From the NCBI RefSeq assembly GCF_900696085.1, contig NZ_CAADFC020000012.1:124001-188000 (forward strand): DNA of 64,000 bases, in the 5' to 3' direction. The notes under the pieces are model-generated. The model did no database searches. It was given only the letters and a program-made list of their open reading frames with translations, and was not told the DNA's origin. A program made the position numbers and the translations under genes. Position 1 is the stretch's first letter. Every line of letters starts with the position of its first letter. Shown here piece by piece: positions 16,829-25,610 of this stretch. Origin of the DNA: Bradyrhizobium ivorense (GTDB taxonomy: Bacteria; Pseudomonadota; Alphaproteobacteria; Rhizobiales; Xanthobacteraceae).

Positions 16829-18127
16829 ATGTCAATCGACCTTGCTGAAGTCGCCAAAGAACGGAAGATCAAGTACTTCCTGATTTCCTATACGGATCTG
16901 GTGGGAACACAGCGCGCCAAGCTGGTTCCTGCCGAAGCGATCGGCGGAATGGCCAAGAACGGGGCGGGCTTCGCCGGCTTTGCGACGTGGCTCGACATGA
17001 CGCCGGCGGATCCCGACATGCTCGCGATCCCCGATCCGGCCAGCCTCATCCAGTTGCCGTGGAAACCGGAAGTGGGCTGGCTGGCAGCCGATCTCTGGAT
17101 GAGCGGCAAGCCGGTCGAACAGGGACCGCGGAATGTGTTGAAGCGCCTGATCGGCAAAGCGGCCGAGCGCGGTTTCCAGCTCAAGAGTGGCGTCGAGTGC
17201 GAATTCTTCCTGATCTCACCGGACGGCGAGAGCATTGGCGACGGATCCGATCGTCAAGCCAAGCCGTGCTACGATCAATCCGCCTTGATGCGGCGCTATG
17301 ACGTCATCAGCGAGATCTGCGACAGTATGCTCGCGCTGGGCTGGAAGCCCTATCAGAACGATCATGAGGATGCGAACGGCCAGTTCGAGATGAACTGGGA
17401 CTACAGCGACGCCCTGACCACCGCCGACCGGCACGCTTTCTTCAAGTATATGGTGAAGTCGATCGCCGAAAGGCACCAGTTGCGCGCGACGTTCATGCCA
17501 AAGCCGTTTTCGGGTCTGACGGGCAATGGCTGCCACGTCCACGTCTCGCTATGGAACGGCAACCGGAACGTCTTCGAGGATGACAAGGGAGAGCTTGGAA
17601 TCTCCGCCACCGGCTACGCCTTCATCGGCGGGATTATTCATTCCGCCGACGCTCTCGCAGCCATCCTGAACCCCACGGTCAATTCCTACAAGCGCATCAA
17701 CGCGCCGCGCACCATCTCCGGCGCGACCTGGAGCCCAAACACGGTGACGTTCTCGGGCAACAACCGTACCCACATGATTCGCATTCCCGAGGCGGGACGG
17801 TTCGAACTGCGGCTGGCCGATGGCGCCGCCAACCCCTACGCCATGCAGGCGGCGATCTTGGCCGCAGGCCTCGACGGCATCCAGAGCAATCGCGACCCCG
17901 GCAAGCGTCTCGATATCAACATGTATACCGACGGTCACCTCGTGAAGGATGTGAAGAAGCTGCCGCTCAATCTACTCGACGCATTGCGCGCACTGGAAGG
18001 CTCCAAGCTGCTCTGCGAGAGCCTCGGCGCCTACGTTCCCGCCTTTCTAAAGCTGAAGCATCAAGAGTGGAGCGATTTTTCACGTCATCTGACCCGGTGG
18101 GAGCGAGAGACGACCCTGGACTGCTAA
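16829..18127 (+). CDS. gmaS: Gamma-glutamylmethylamide synthetase
   Basis: This 432-aa glutamine-synthetase-family enzyme joins methylamine to glutamate using ATP. Visible GS elements are the N-terminal beta-grasp (YFLISYTDLVGTQRAKLVP), the metal/glutamate loop VECEFFLI, the loop GNGCHVHVSLW, and NNRTHMIRIPEAGRFELR for ATP/phosphate. It lacks the adenylylation-loop layout of GlnA-I. The position right after mgsABC makes GmaS the best assignment. It lies 31 bases after mgsC and is the last intact gene of the rightward operon. Confidence 0.9.
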   Translation: MSIDLAEVAKERKIKYFLISYTDLVGTQRAKLVPAEAIGGMAKNGAGFAGFATWLDMTPADPDMLAIPDPASLIQLPWKPEVGWLAADLWMSGKPVEQGPRNVLKRLIGKAAERGFQLKSGVECEFFLISPDGESIGDGSDRQAKPCYDQSALMRRYDVISEICDSMLALGWKPYQNDHEDANGQFEMNWDYSDALTTADRHAFFKYMVKSIAERHQLRATFMPKPFSGLTGNGCHVHVSLWNGNRNVFEDDKGELGISATGYAFIGGIIHSADALAAILNPTVNSYKRINAPRTISGATWSPNTVTFSGNNRTHMIRIPEAGRFELRLADGAANPYAMQAAILAAGLDGIQSNRDPGKRLDINMYTDGHLVKDVKKLPLNLLDALRALEGSKLLCESLGAYVPAFLKLKHQEWSDFSRHLTRWERETTLDC

Positions 18128-18170
18128 GCGCGCCACAAAGTCGATCCGCTTGTCGGCCAGCCTCTCATAG

Positions 18171-18466
18171 TCATTCCTTCACGGTCAGATCGGCGAAGAT
18201 GCCCATATGTTCGGGCACGTAAGCGACTCCCATTGCGGAGATCGACGGCGTCGGCAGCGCCCCAATCTCTTTTCCATCAAATCGGATGTTGCCGCGCGAG
18301 GCGCGCCATAGTCCCCCATGATGGTCCGCAGCGTCGTGGTCTTGCCCGCGCCATTGCGTCCCAGCAACATAGTCACTTTTCCCTTCGGGACGACCGGATG
18401 CACGCCGTGCAGGATGTGATAGGCCCCGATATGCGCGTGCACGCCTTCCAGCGAAAGCGCGTTCAT
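18171..18466 (-). pseudogene. livF-like ABC ATPase remnant, frameshifted and 3' truncated
   Basis: The start is normal (MNALSLEGVHAHIGAYHIL, Walker A GRNGAGKTTTLRTIMG), but after about 60 residues the LivF pattern switches reading frame near 18290-18300. There GNIRFDGKEIGALPT and GVAYVPEHMGIFADL continue in another frame. The gene then ends around 18174, before the signature and Walker B motifs. The protein would be non-functional. It is the downstream partner of the livG fragment next to it. Confidence 0.85.
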
Positions 18467-18663
18467 TGTAAGCCCTCCGGGCCAGGGAGGCCCAGATAGG
18501 CCTCCTGGACAATCGGCATCGCGATCACGTCAGCCGGCTTCCCGTCGGCCACAAGTGTCCCGTTGTGCAGCACGATGATCCTGTCGGCCAGCTCGCGCAC
18601 GACATCCATCTTGTGCTCAACCAGAAAAATGATCTTGGATCGCTCCGCATAGGTTTGCGCCAA
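18463..18663 (-). pseudogene. livG-like ABC ATPase remnant, C-terminal piece only
   Basis: About 66 residues match the C-terminal end of a LivG ATPase: KIIFLVEHKMDVVRELADRI, HNGTLVADGKPADVI and VQEAYLG. Walker A, Walker B and the signature are all missing upstream, where the sequence quickly reaches the MetQ-type gene. It overlaps the start of the livF remnant by 4 bases, as intact livGF pairs do. The transporter here has been largely deleted, with loss at both ends. Confidence 0.85.
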
Positions 18664-18721
18664 GTAATCAATCTAGACGAAAAGTTGATCTCCAGTGGCG
18701 CGCGCCGACCGACGGCACTGA

Positions 18722-19504
18722 TCACCAGCTCGGCAGCACTGCACCCTTGAACTTGGTCAGGACGAACTCCTTGACCTCGGGCGTGTGATAGCTGTCGACC
18801 AGGATCTTGACCCACGGCTTGTCCTTGTCGGCCGCGCGAACCGCGATCAGATTGACGTACGGTCCCTTCGGGTCTTCGCGCAGGATCGGATCCTTGACCG
18901 GATCGAGCCCAGCTTGCGTCGCGTAGTTGGTGTTGATCGCCGCAGCGTCGACATCGTCGAGCGCGCGTGGAGCTTGCGCTGCGTCGACCTCGACGAATTT
19001 CAGCTTTTTGGGATTCTCCACGATGTCCAGGACCGTCGGCTTGAAGCCCGTGCCGTCCTTCAGCTTGATCACGCCCTTGTCGCGCAGCAGAAGCAGCACG
19101 CGTCCGCCATTGGTCGGGTCGTTCGGAATCGAGACCTTCCCGCCGTCAGGGATATCGGCCCAATTCTTGTGCTTCTTGGAATAGACGCCGATCGGGAAGT
19201 TGACGGTCAGGCCCACCACTTCGATCTTGTAGCCGCGATCGGCCTTCTGGTTGTCGAGATAGGGCTGGTTCTGAAACGAGTTGGCCTGGATGTCGCCGGC
19301 ATCCAGCGCGGCATTCGGCACGACATAGTCGGAGAACTCGATCAGCTGAACGTCGAGCCCGCCCCTCGCCGCGATCGGCTTCACCGCTTCGAGAATCTGC
19401 GCATGCGGTCCCGGCGTGACGCCGATCTTGATCGTCTCGGCTGCAGCGTTTGCCGACCAGGCGGCGAGCATGGTGGCGAGGATCAGGACGGGACGAAACG
19501 ACAT
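18722..19504 (-). CDS. MetQ/NlpA-family substrate-binding protein
   Basis: This 260-aa periplasmic binding protein of the NlpA/MetQ family normally binds methionine or related sulfur compounds for MetNI importers. A cleavable N-terminal signal (hydrophobic stretch VLILATMLAAWSANAAAE) is followed by KIGVTPGPHAQILEAV, and ALDAGDIQANSFQNQPYL is the family signature. No lipobox cysteine is evident, so it may be soluble. The ATG at 19504 has a GGAGAG site. It stands alone next to the liv remnants, with no metNI adjacent, so it may feed the metNI pair at 26787-28566. Confidence 0.88.
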   Translation of the reverse strand: MSFRPVLILATMLAAWSANAAAETIKIGVTPGPHAQILEAVKPIAARGGLDVQLIEFSDYVVPNAALDAGDIQANSFQNQPYLDNQKADRGYKIEVVGLTVNFPIGVYSKKHKNWADIPDGGKVSIPNDPTNGGRVLLLLRDKGVIKLKDGTGFKPTVLDIVENPKKLKFVEVDAAQAPRALDDVDAAAINTNYATQAGLDPVKDPILREDPKGPYVNLIAVRAADKDKPWVKILVDSYHTPEVKEFVLTKFKGAVLPSW

Positions 19505-20130
19505 TCTACTCTCCGTGGAATTTGCGTTGCAGGTCATCGCCTGCTCGGCCGTCGAAATCAATGAAATGGAAATCCAAAATTGTCGATACGGCGGAACATC
19601 GGTTCTGCGGCGGAGGCTGCACGAGAAATGGAACCGACTGAATGGCCCCGGCGAGTCATCGCGGTCAACACGTCAGGGAAATGACTTTTCTTTGCTACGC
19701 TTGAGGACGAAATGACTTGTCTGCACGCGGCGTCACGACATGCTGTCGATTTCAAAGTTATCATTGCTATCAACATTCGCATTCGACCAGAGAAAAGCCA
19801 TGCTATCGTGAGGATCTCGAACGCGCAGGAGGTTTGATGCAAACGGCCTCTTCTTGGCTTTCCACGCTCGGCCGGATCACGCGGCGAGTGCGACGCTGGC
19901 AACGACGATTGGCGCGGGCCACGTCTGTCGATGGACGAGACAACTTTCACGAGATATTCCTGTTCGGGCCACACGGCTGATTGCTGGCTCCTCTGGCGCT
20001 GAGCCGACCCGATTGCGGTGTGACACGTGTGAACATGCGACCTCCTCGTCGAGGCCGCGCGTGAGTTTGCGTGCGAAACCTTATCCCTGGCGCCGCTCGT
20101 TGTGCGGCCAGCCGATCGGTGGGCAACAGC
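19505..20130. other. 626-base spacer with one small candidate gene
   Basis: Apart from the 47-codon frame at 19837-19980, described separately, I see no convincing gene, repeat or RNA in this stretch. It separates the leftward MetQ-type gene from the rightward FAD-dependent gene and so should hold both promoters. The left half (19660-19800) is relatively AT-rich. Confidence 0.5.
19837..19980 (+). CDS. Small arginine-rich protein candidate (47 aa)
   Basis: A 47-codon frame starts at an ATG preceded by a perfect AGGAGG with a 4-base spacer, which is stronger than for most genes in the window. The product is basic and tryptophan-containing (LGRITRRVRRWQRRLARA) with an acidic-aromatic end. The Arg-rich helix faintly recalls DUF1127-type small proteins but lacks their usual C-terminal motif. 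It precedes the FAD-dependent gene by 150 bases. It could be a leader peptide or a stand-alone small protein; no function is assigned. Confidence 0.35.
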   Translation: MQTASSWLSTLGRITRRVRRWQRRLARATSVDGRDNFHEIFLFGPHG

Positions 20131-21528
20131 ATGACAGGTTCCAACGGACGTCGCATCATCATCATCGGCGGAGGCGCCAGCGGCGTGCTGCTCGCCTATC
20201 AATTGCTGCAGCAGCCGACGCGCAATCTTCGCGTCACGCTGATCGAGCAACGGCCGGACATCGGCCGCGGCATTGCCTATCATACCGGAAACCCCGATCA
20301 TCTCCTGAATGTACGCGTCGCCAATATGAGCGCGCTGCCCGACCAGCCGGATCATTTCTGGCGCTGGTTGACCTCGCATGACCGCGAAGCGCCTCTCTGC
20401 CCGGATCCCTATTGCTTCGTACCGCGACGCATCTACGGCGACTACATCGCGAGCCTGCTCGAGCAGCGCACATCCGAACCGGCGGATGTCGAGCGACTGT
20501 CGATCGTGCGCGGCACCTGCGTCGATATCCATGCGAGCGAGACCGGCGTGACGGCGGTGCTGGACGACGGCCAGTCGCTGGTAGGCGATACCGTCGTTCT
20601 CGCAACCGGGCATGACATGAGAGCCAGTCGCGCGGGTTATGCCGATCCATGGGCGCCTCCCTCGGCCGCCCCGATCGATGCCGATGCAGCCGTCCTGCTC
20701 CTCGGTACGGGATTGACGATGGTCGACTATGTCCTGTCGCTGCTGCGCGATGGGCACCGCGGGCCGATCATCGCGATGTCACGGCGCGGCCTGCTCGCGA
20801 AAGCGCACCGTCGCGTCGATGCTCAGCGCATTGACGAGGCCGATGTTCCGTTCGGCGCTGGCATCGCCGCGCTGCTCCGCTGGCTTCGCGGTCACATTGA
20901 ACGAAACGCAGCCGACGGCGGTGACTGGCGCAGCGTGATCGACGGCCTGCGGCCCTATACCCAACGGCTGTGGCACGAGCTTCCGCAGGCATCCAAACGC
21001 CGCTTCCTCGAGCACGCCCGTGCCTGGTGGGACGTACACCGGCATCGGATGGCGCCGGAGGTCGAAGCTCGCGTCACGCAGGCGATGTATGCAGGGCAAC
21101 TCACCTTAATGGCCGCCAAGGTGATCAGCATCGCCTCGAACGACAGTGGATCACTGATCAACTATCGCCGGCGCGGCGATACACGGATCCGCAACATGCA
21201 GGTCGGCGCCGTCGTCGACTGCACCGGCATCGTCAAGGATCCACACGCGACGCCCAATCCGGCGGTGCGCAGATTGTTCGAACGCGGCCTTGCCCGCGTC
21301 GACCCGCTCTGCATCGGCATCGAGACCGCCTCCGACTGCGCGCTCATCGAGCGCGACGGCACGATCTCGCGCCGCCTGTTCGCAGTCGGTCCGCTCACGC
21401 GTGCCACGTTCTGGGAAATCATCGCCATTCCCGACATCCGCAACCAATGTGCTGCCCTCGCCACCCTGCTCGCCAGCACAGGCAACGAGGGACAGCTGGA
21501 ACCTCATCGACAACTCGTCCGCATCTAG
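20131..21528 (+). CDS. FAD/NAD(P)-binding protein (NAD_binding_9 type)
   Basis: This 465-aa flavoprotein has an N-terminal dinucleotide-binding motif (IIIIGGGASGVLLAYQLL, residues about 9-26). It also has the family segments RPDIGRGIAYHT and HLLNVRVANMSALPD, and a second glycine motif LLLGTGLTMVDYVLSL near residue 190. Proteins of this type are annotated as FAD-NAD(P)-binding or hydroxyacylglutathione-linked oxidoreductases, but their reactions are mostly unknown. Its stop codon shares a CTAG with the convergent MetQ-type gene (4-base overlap). The sulfur-gene context suggests a role in organosulfur oxidation, by inference only. Confidence 0.75.
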   Translation: MTGSNGRRIIIIGGGASGVLLAYQLLQQPTRNLRVTLIEQRPDIGRGIAYHTGNPDHLLNVRVANMSALPDQPDHFWRWLTSHDREAPLCPDPYCFVPRRIYGDYIASLLEQRTSEPADVERLSIVRGTCVDIHASETGVTAVLDDGQSLVGDTVVLATGHDMRASRAGYADPWAPPSAAPIDADAAVLLLGTGLTMVDYVLSLLRDGHRGPIIAMSRRGLLAKAHRRVDAQRIDEADVPFGAGIAALLRWLRGHIERNAADGGDWRSVIDGLRPYTQRLWHELPQASKRRFLEHARAWWDVHRHRMAPEVEARVTQAMYAGQLTLMAAKVISIASNDSGSLINYRRRGDTRIRNMQVGAVVDCTGIVKDPHATPNPAVRRLFERGLARVDPLCIGIETASDCALIERDGTISRRLFAVGPLTRATFWEIIAIPDIRNQCAALATLLASTGNEGQLEPHRQLVRI

Positions 21529-22322
21529 CTGTTGAAGCCTGCCGGAATGAACGCCGGGATCTTCTCCTCGATGAACTGCTTGACCTCGGGCGAGTTGAAC
21601 ACCTGGATGAAGGCCTTCAGGCGCGGATCGTCCTTCTTGTCCGGCCGCGCCGTGAACCGCAGCACCAGGCCATCATCAACCGTGCGGTCAATGATCAGCG
21701 CCGATTTCGGATCGCCGCCGGCCGGAATCAGATAGGTGATGTTGACCAGCGCGAGGGTGACGTCATCGAGCGAGCGATAGGTCTGTGCAGGGTCGAGCTC
21801 CACGATCTTCAAGTTCTTGGGGTTGTCGATGATATCGAACCGGCTCACCGAAAAGCCCTTGCCCGGCGCCAGCTTGATTAGCCCGGCGCGTTCGAGCAGG
21901 ATCAATCCGCGTGCGCCGTTGAGTGGCTCGTTCGGGATTGCGACGCTGTCGCCCGACTTGATCTCCTCGAGCGACTTGATTTTCTTCGAAAACAGCCCGA
22001 CCGGCGCGATCACGCCGACCTTGTCGACCTGGACGAGGTTGAAACCGCGCTGCTTGTTCTGGAGCGCCAGATAGGTCGCATGCTGGAACAGGTTGGCGTC
22101 GACGTCGCCGCTGTTGACCACCTCATTCAACGCGACCCAGTCGGACAGCTCGACGATCTTGACGTCCTGCCCCTTGTTCTTCGCGAGTCTCGCCGCGAAC
22201 GCCGCCAGCTGGCCGACCGGGCCCGCGCTGGTCGCAATCTTCAATGGTTCGTCGGCCCATGCAGAACCGATCAAAGCCAGCGACAAGCCAGCGGCCTGCG
22301 CCAAACGCAAGAGAGTCTTCAT
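21525..22322 (-). CDS. MetQ/NlpA-family substrate-binding protein
   Basis: This 265-aa binding protein has a signal peptide (TLLRLAQAAGLSLALIGSAWA) and NlpA-family segments (VNSGDVDANLFQHATYL, PIGLFSKK-like VGLFSKKIKSL, VAIPNEPLNGARGLILLERAG). It lies 25 bases after the O-acetylhomoserine sulfhydrylase-type gene and is probably co-transcribed with it, which points to uptake of methionine or another thioether-type sulfur source. It has no dedicated permease or ATPase beside it. The start at 22322 gives a complete signal peptide. Confidence 0.88.
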   Translation of the reverse strand: MKTLLRLAQAAGLSLALIGSAWADEPLKIATSAGPVGQLAAFAARLAKNKGQDVKIVELSDWVALNEVVNSGDVDANLFQHATYLALQNKQRGFNLVQVDKVGVIAPVGLFSKKIKSLEEIKSGDSVAIPNEPLNGARGLILLERAGLIKLAPGKGFSVSRFDIIDNPKNLKIVELDPAQTYRSLDDVTLALVNITYLIPAGGDPKSALIIDRTVDDGLVLRFTARPDKKDDPRLKAFIQVFNSPEVKQFIEEKIPAFIPAGFNS

Positions 22323-22347
22323 TGTCGTGAATCCGTTTCTCGTTTGA

Positions 22348-23673
22348 TCACGCCGCCTTGCGGGCACTACCGCCGACCTCGGCCTGCGCGAGCGCCTGGG
22401 TGAGATCGGCGAGGATATCATCGGGATGCTCGATCCCGACCGAGAGCCTGACATAGCCGGGCGTAACGCCGGCCGCGAGCTGTTCGGCGCTAGAGAGCTG
22501 CTGATGGGTGGTCGATGCCGGATGGATCGCGAGCGACCGCGCATCGCCGATATTGGCGACGTGATAGAACAGCTTCAGCGCGTCGATGAAGCGGCGACCG
22601 GCCTCGACACCGCCTTTCAGCTCGAAGCCGACCAGGGCGCCATAGCCGCCCTTCAGGTAGGCGTCCGCACGCCGGCGGCTCTCGCCGCTCTGCAATCCCG
22701 GGAAGATCACATGCGAGACCGCTGGATGCTTGGCCAGGAAGTGCGCAACCTTGATCGCGTTCTCATTGTGCTGGCGCAGTCGCAGCGGCAGCGTCTCGAG
22801 CCCCTGGATGAACTGGAATGCGTTCTGCGGTGCGATCGCCGCGCCGAGATCGCGCAGCAGCTTCACCCGGGCGCGCAAGATGTAGGCAATCGGGCCGAGC
22901 GGCTTGGCCGCCTCGGTCCAGATCGCGCCGTGATAGGCGCCGTCCGGCTGCGTCAGCAGCGGAAACCGGTCGGCATGCGCCGCCCAGTCGAAATTGCCGC
23001 CATCGATGATCGCGCCGCCGATCGAGGTGCCGTGGCCGCCGATATATTTCGTCGTCGAGTAGACCACGATCGCGGCACCATGCTCGAACGGGCGCGCGAT
23101 GATCGGGGTTGCCGTATTGTCGAGGATGAGCGGAACGCCGAGCGAACGGCCGATATCCGCGACCTCCCTGATCGGAAATACGTTGAGCTTGGGGTTCGGC
23201 AAGGTCTCCGCGAAATAGGCACGGGTCTTCGCGTCGGTGGCGCGCCTGAAGTTCTCCGGGTCAACTGGATCGACGAAGCGAACCTCGATGCCGAACTGCT
23301 TCAGCGTCTGCGACAGCAACGTCCAGGCGCCGCCATAAAGATCGGTCGAGGAGACGATGTTGTCGCCGGCCTGCGCGATATTGAAGATGGCGAACGCCGA
23401 GGCGGTCTGGCCGGACGCGACGGCAAGCGCCGCGACGCCACCCTCCAGCGCCGCCAGCCGCTCCTCGAAGGCGTCGGCCGTCGGGTTCTTGATCCGGGTG
23501 TAGATCTGCCCGAGCGCCTCCAGCGCGAACAGACGCGATGCGTGATCCGTGCTCTCGAACTGAAATGACGTCGTCTGATAGATCGGAACGGCGACGGCCC
23601 CCGTTGCCGGATCCGACCGGTAGGAGCCGCCATGCAAGGCGAGCGTCTCGACGTTCTTGGTTTCGACCGGCAT
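22348..23673 (-). CDS. O-acetylhomoserine (thiol)-lyase / Cys-Met metabolism PLP enzyme
   Basis: This 441-aa PLP enzyme of the Cys/Met metabolism family is of the MetY type. It would make homocysteine from O-acetylhomoserine and sulfide, or methionine from methanethiol. The PLP lysine lies in VVYSTTKYIGGHG, ASGQTASAFAIF binds the cofactor phosphate, and the N-terminus LALHGGSYRSDPATGAVAVP is typical. The ATG at 23673 has an AGGAGA site. It fits as the assimilation step for sulfide or methanethiol released by the surrounding monooxygenases. Cystathionine gamma-synthase specificity is less likely given the length and N-terminus. Confidence 0.88.
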   Translation of the reverse strand: MPVETKNVETLALHGGSYRSDPATGAVAVPIYQTTSFQFESTDHASRLFALEALGQIYTRIKNPTADAFEERLAALEGGVAALAVASGQTASAFAIFNIAQAGDNIVSSTDLYGGAWTLLSQTLKQFGIEVRFVDPVDPENFRRATDAKTRAYFAETLPNPKLNVFPIREVADIGRSLGVPLILDNTATPIIARPFEHGAAIVVYSTTKYIGGHGTSIGGAIIDGGNFDWAAHADRFPLLTQPDGAYHGAIWTEAAKPLGPIAYILRARVKLLRDLGAAIAPQNAFQFIQGLETLPLRLRQHNENAIKVAHFLAKHPAVSHVIFPGLQSGESRRRADAYLKGGYGALVGFELKGGVEAGRRFIDALKLFYHVANIGDARSLAIHPASTTHQQLSSAEQLAAGVTPGYVRLSVGIEHPDDILADLTQALAQAEVGGSARKAA

Positions 23674-24065
23674 CTCGATATCTCCTGGAGTCCGCGAGTT
23701 CAGCGTTACGGATCGACAAATGATGCGCAGCTTTTTTGTGCTGTCGAGATATCCGGAAAAATAGCGATGCACGTACTGTCGCAGTGAGACGAAACACCGC
23801 GAATGTTTCAGCAGACGCGGCCAACACAAATGGTTTGTTTTGCCCGGGCCAAGCACATGGTGAGCGCACGCACGATGGACATCGATCGGATTTGCGTGCG
23901 GCTTCGACATGACGCTTCTGTGCGATGCGGAAGCGTCGATCAAAAACATTCCTGCATTCGATTGCCGCGCAGCAGGATTTTCACTCCCGACATCCGAATA
24001 GAAAACAATGCATCGTCGATCAGATGATAAGTTGCGCCAAAACTACTCATTGTCGGGACAGATCG
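23674..24065. promoter_or_regulatory. 392-base divergent promoter region
   Basis: This non-coding stretch lies between the leftward MetY-type gene and the rightward LLM monooxygenase. It includes AT-rich patches near 23725-23765 and 23990-24060. I looked for a SAM-II-like leader before the MetY-type gene and could not support one. No gene is seen. Confidence 0.4.
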
Positions 24066-25469
24066 ATGGCGCGACCGCGAGAACTTCGGTTCAATGCCTT
24101 CAACATGATGGCGCCGAGCCACAACTGGGCCGGCCTGTGGTCGCATCCGCGCGACAATTCGCTCAACTACAATTCGCTGGATTACTGGGTCGACTATGCG
24201 CGGACCGCCGAGCGCGGCCTGCTCGACGGCATCTTCCTGGCCGACGTCTTCGGTGTCTACGACGTCTATGGCAGCAATCCGGATACAGCCCTGAGCCAAG
24301 CCGTCCAATTGCCCAATGCGGAACCGACCCTGCTCGTCTCCGCCATGGCGCTTGTGACGAAGCATCTCGGCTTCGGCATCACCTCCAACCTCACCTACGA
24401 GCATCCGTACCAGTTCGCCCGCCGCTTCTCGACGCTCGATCATCTGACCGGCGGGCGGATCGGCTGGAACATCGTCACCGGCTATCTCGACAGCGGTGCC
24501 CGCGGGATGGGCCTCGATGCAAATCGCGCACATGACGACCGCTATGAAGCGGCCGAGGAGTTTCTCGCGGCGACCTACAAATTATGGGAAGGCAGTTGGG
24601 AGGGCGGTGCGGTCCGTCGCGACCGCGCATCTCGCATCTTCACGGATCCCGCGAAGATCCATCGCATCCGGCACGAAGGGCGCCATTACAAGGTGGACGG
24701 CATCCATCTCGCGGAACCTTCTCCCCAACGTACGCCGCTGCTGTACCAGGCCGGGACTTCGAAGCGTGGCCGCGCCTTTGCCGCAAGGCATGCGGAGGCG
24801 ATCTTCCTCAACGGCCAGACCAAGCCGATCCTCGCTCGCGCTGTTCGCGACATCCGCGATGCCGCCAAGGAATTCGGGCGCGATCCCTATGATATCCGCC
24901 TGTTTGCGGGTGCGACGGTGATCGTTGCCCCAACACGTGCGGAAGCTAACGATCTGCTCGCGGAATATGCCGAGCATGTCGACCAGACCGGCCAGCTCGC
25001 CCTGCTCTCCGGCTGGACCGGCATCGATTTCTCCACCTATCGACCCGACCAGGCGGTGCAATATGTCGAGAGCAACGCGATCCAGTCGATGGTCGAGAAT
25101 TTCACATTGCGCAGCGATCGCCCGGTCCGCGTCGGTGATCTCGCAACGCTCAGCCGCGTCGGGGCGCGCTCGCCGTTCGTGGTCGGCTCGCCGCAGGATG
25201 TCGCCGACGAACTCATCGCCTGGGCGGAGGAGACCGACGTCGACGGCTTCAACCTGTTCCGCCTGGTCGCGCCGGAATCGCTGAACGCCTTTGTCGACCT
25301 CGTCGTGCCGGAATTGCAGTCGCGCGGCGTCTACAAGGCCGCCTATCGGGAGGGCACGCTCCGCGAAAAGCTGTTTCCGGGGCGCGGGCCGCGCCTGCAC
25401 GCCACGCATCCCGGCGCCAGCCACCGCCACGCGCCCTCCGCGACGGCTCATCCCGACGCCGCCGAATAG
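24066..25469 (+). CDS. LLM-class flavin-dependent monooxygenase (NtaA/SnaA/DszA family)
   Basis: This 467-aa member of the NtaA/SnaA/DszA/SoxA family of FMNH2-dependent monooxygenases is a TIM-barrel enzyme that oxidises a substrate with FMNH2 supplied by a separate reductase. Typical segments are NAFNMMAPSHNWAGLWSHP, GITSNLTYEHPYQFARRFST, HLTGGRIGWNIVTGYLDSG and LLYQAGTSKRGRAFAARHAE. It is followed 141 bases later by an SsuA-type binding protein. The flavin reductase at 37540 could serve it. The substrate is unknown; sulfone or sulfonate C-S cleavage is inferred from the neighbours. Confidence 0.88.
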   Translation: MARPRELRFNAFNMMAPSHNWAGLWSHPRDNSLNYNSLDYWVDYARTAERGLLDGIFLADVFGVYDVYGSNPDTALSQAVQLPNAEPTLLVSAMALVTKHLGFGITSNLTYEHPYQFARRFSTLDHLTGGRIGWNIVTGYLDSGARGMGLDANRAHDDRYEAAEEFLAATYKLWEGSWEGGAVRRDRASRIFTDPAKIHRIRHEGRHYKVDGIHLAEPSPQRTPLLYQAGTSKRGRAFAARHAEAIFLNGQTKPILARAVRDIRDAAKEFGRDPYDIRLFAGATVIVAPTRAEANDLLAEYAEHVDQTGQLALLSGWTGIDFSTYRPDQAVQYVESNAIQSMVENFTLRSDRPVRVGDLATLSRVGARSPFVVGSPQDVADELIAWAEETDVDGFNLFRLVAPESLNAFVDLVVPELQSRGVYKAAYREGTLREKLFPGRGPRLHATHPGASHRHAPSATAHPDAAE

Positions 25470-25610
25470 AATGGCGCGCGCGAAACGTCCTTCTCCGGCG
25501 GCAGCCGAATGGAGAAAAATGCACCAGCTTCGGTGAATTCTCCGCAATTGCCAGCAGCCCGCGATTGAATCCAAATGGCGGGAACTCAGACCGCTTCAGG
25601 ACGTCTTGCC

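Noticed and set aside
23674..23800. Possible SAM-II-type riboswitch before the MetY-type gene
   Set aside because: Such leaders occur upstream of this gene family in alphaproteobacteria, but I could not fit the conserved pseudoknot and loop sequence to this leader.
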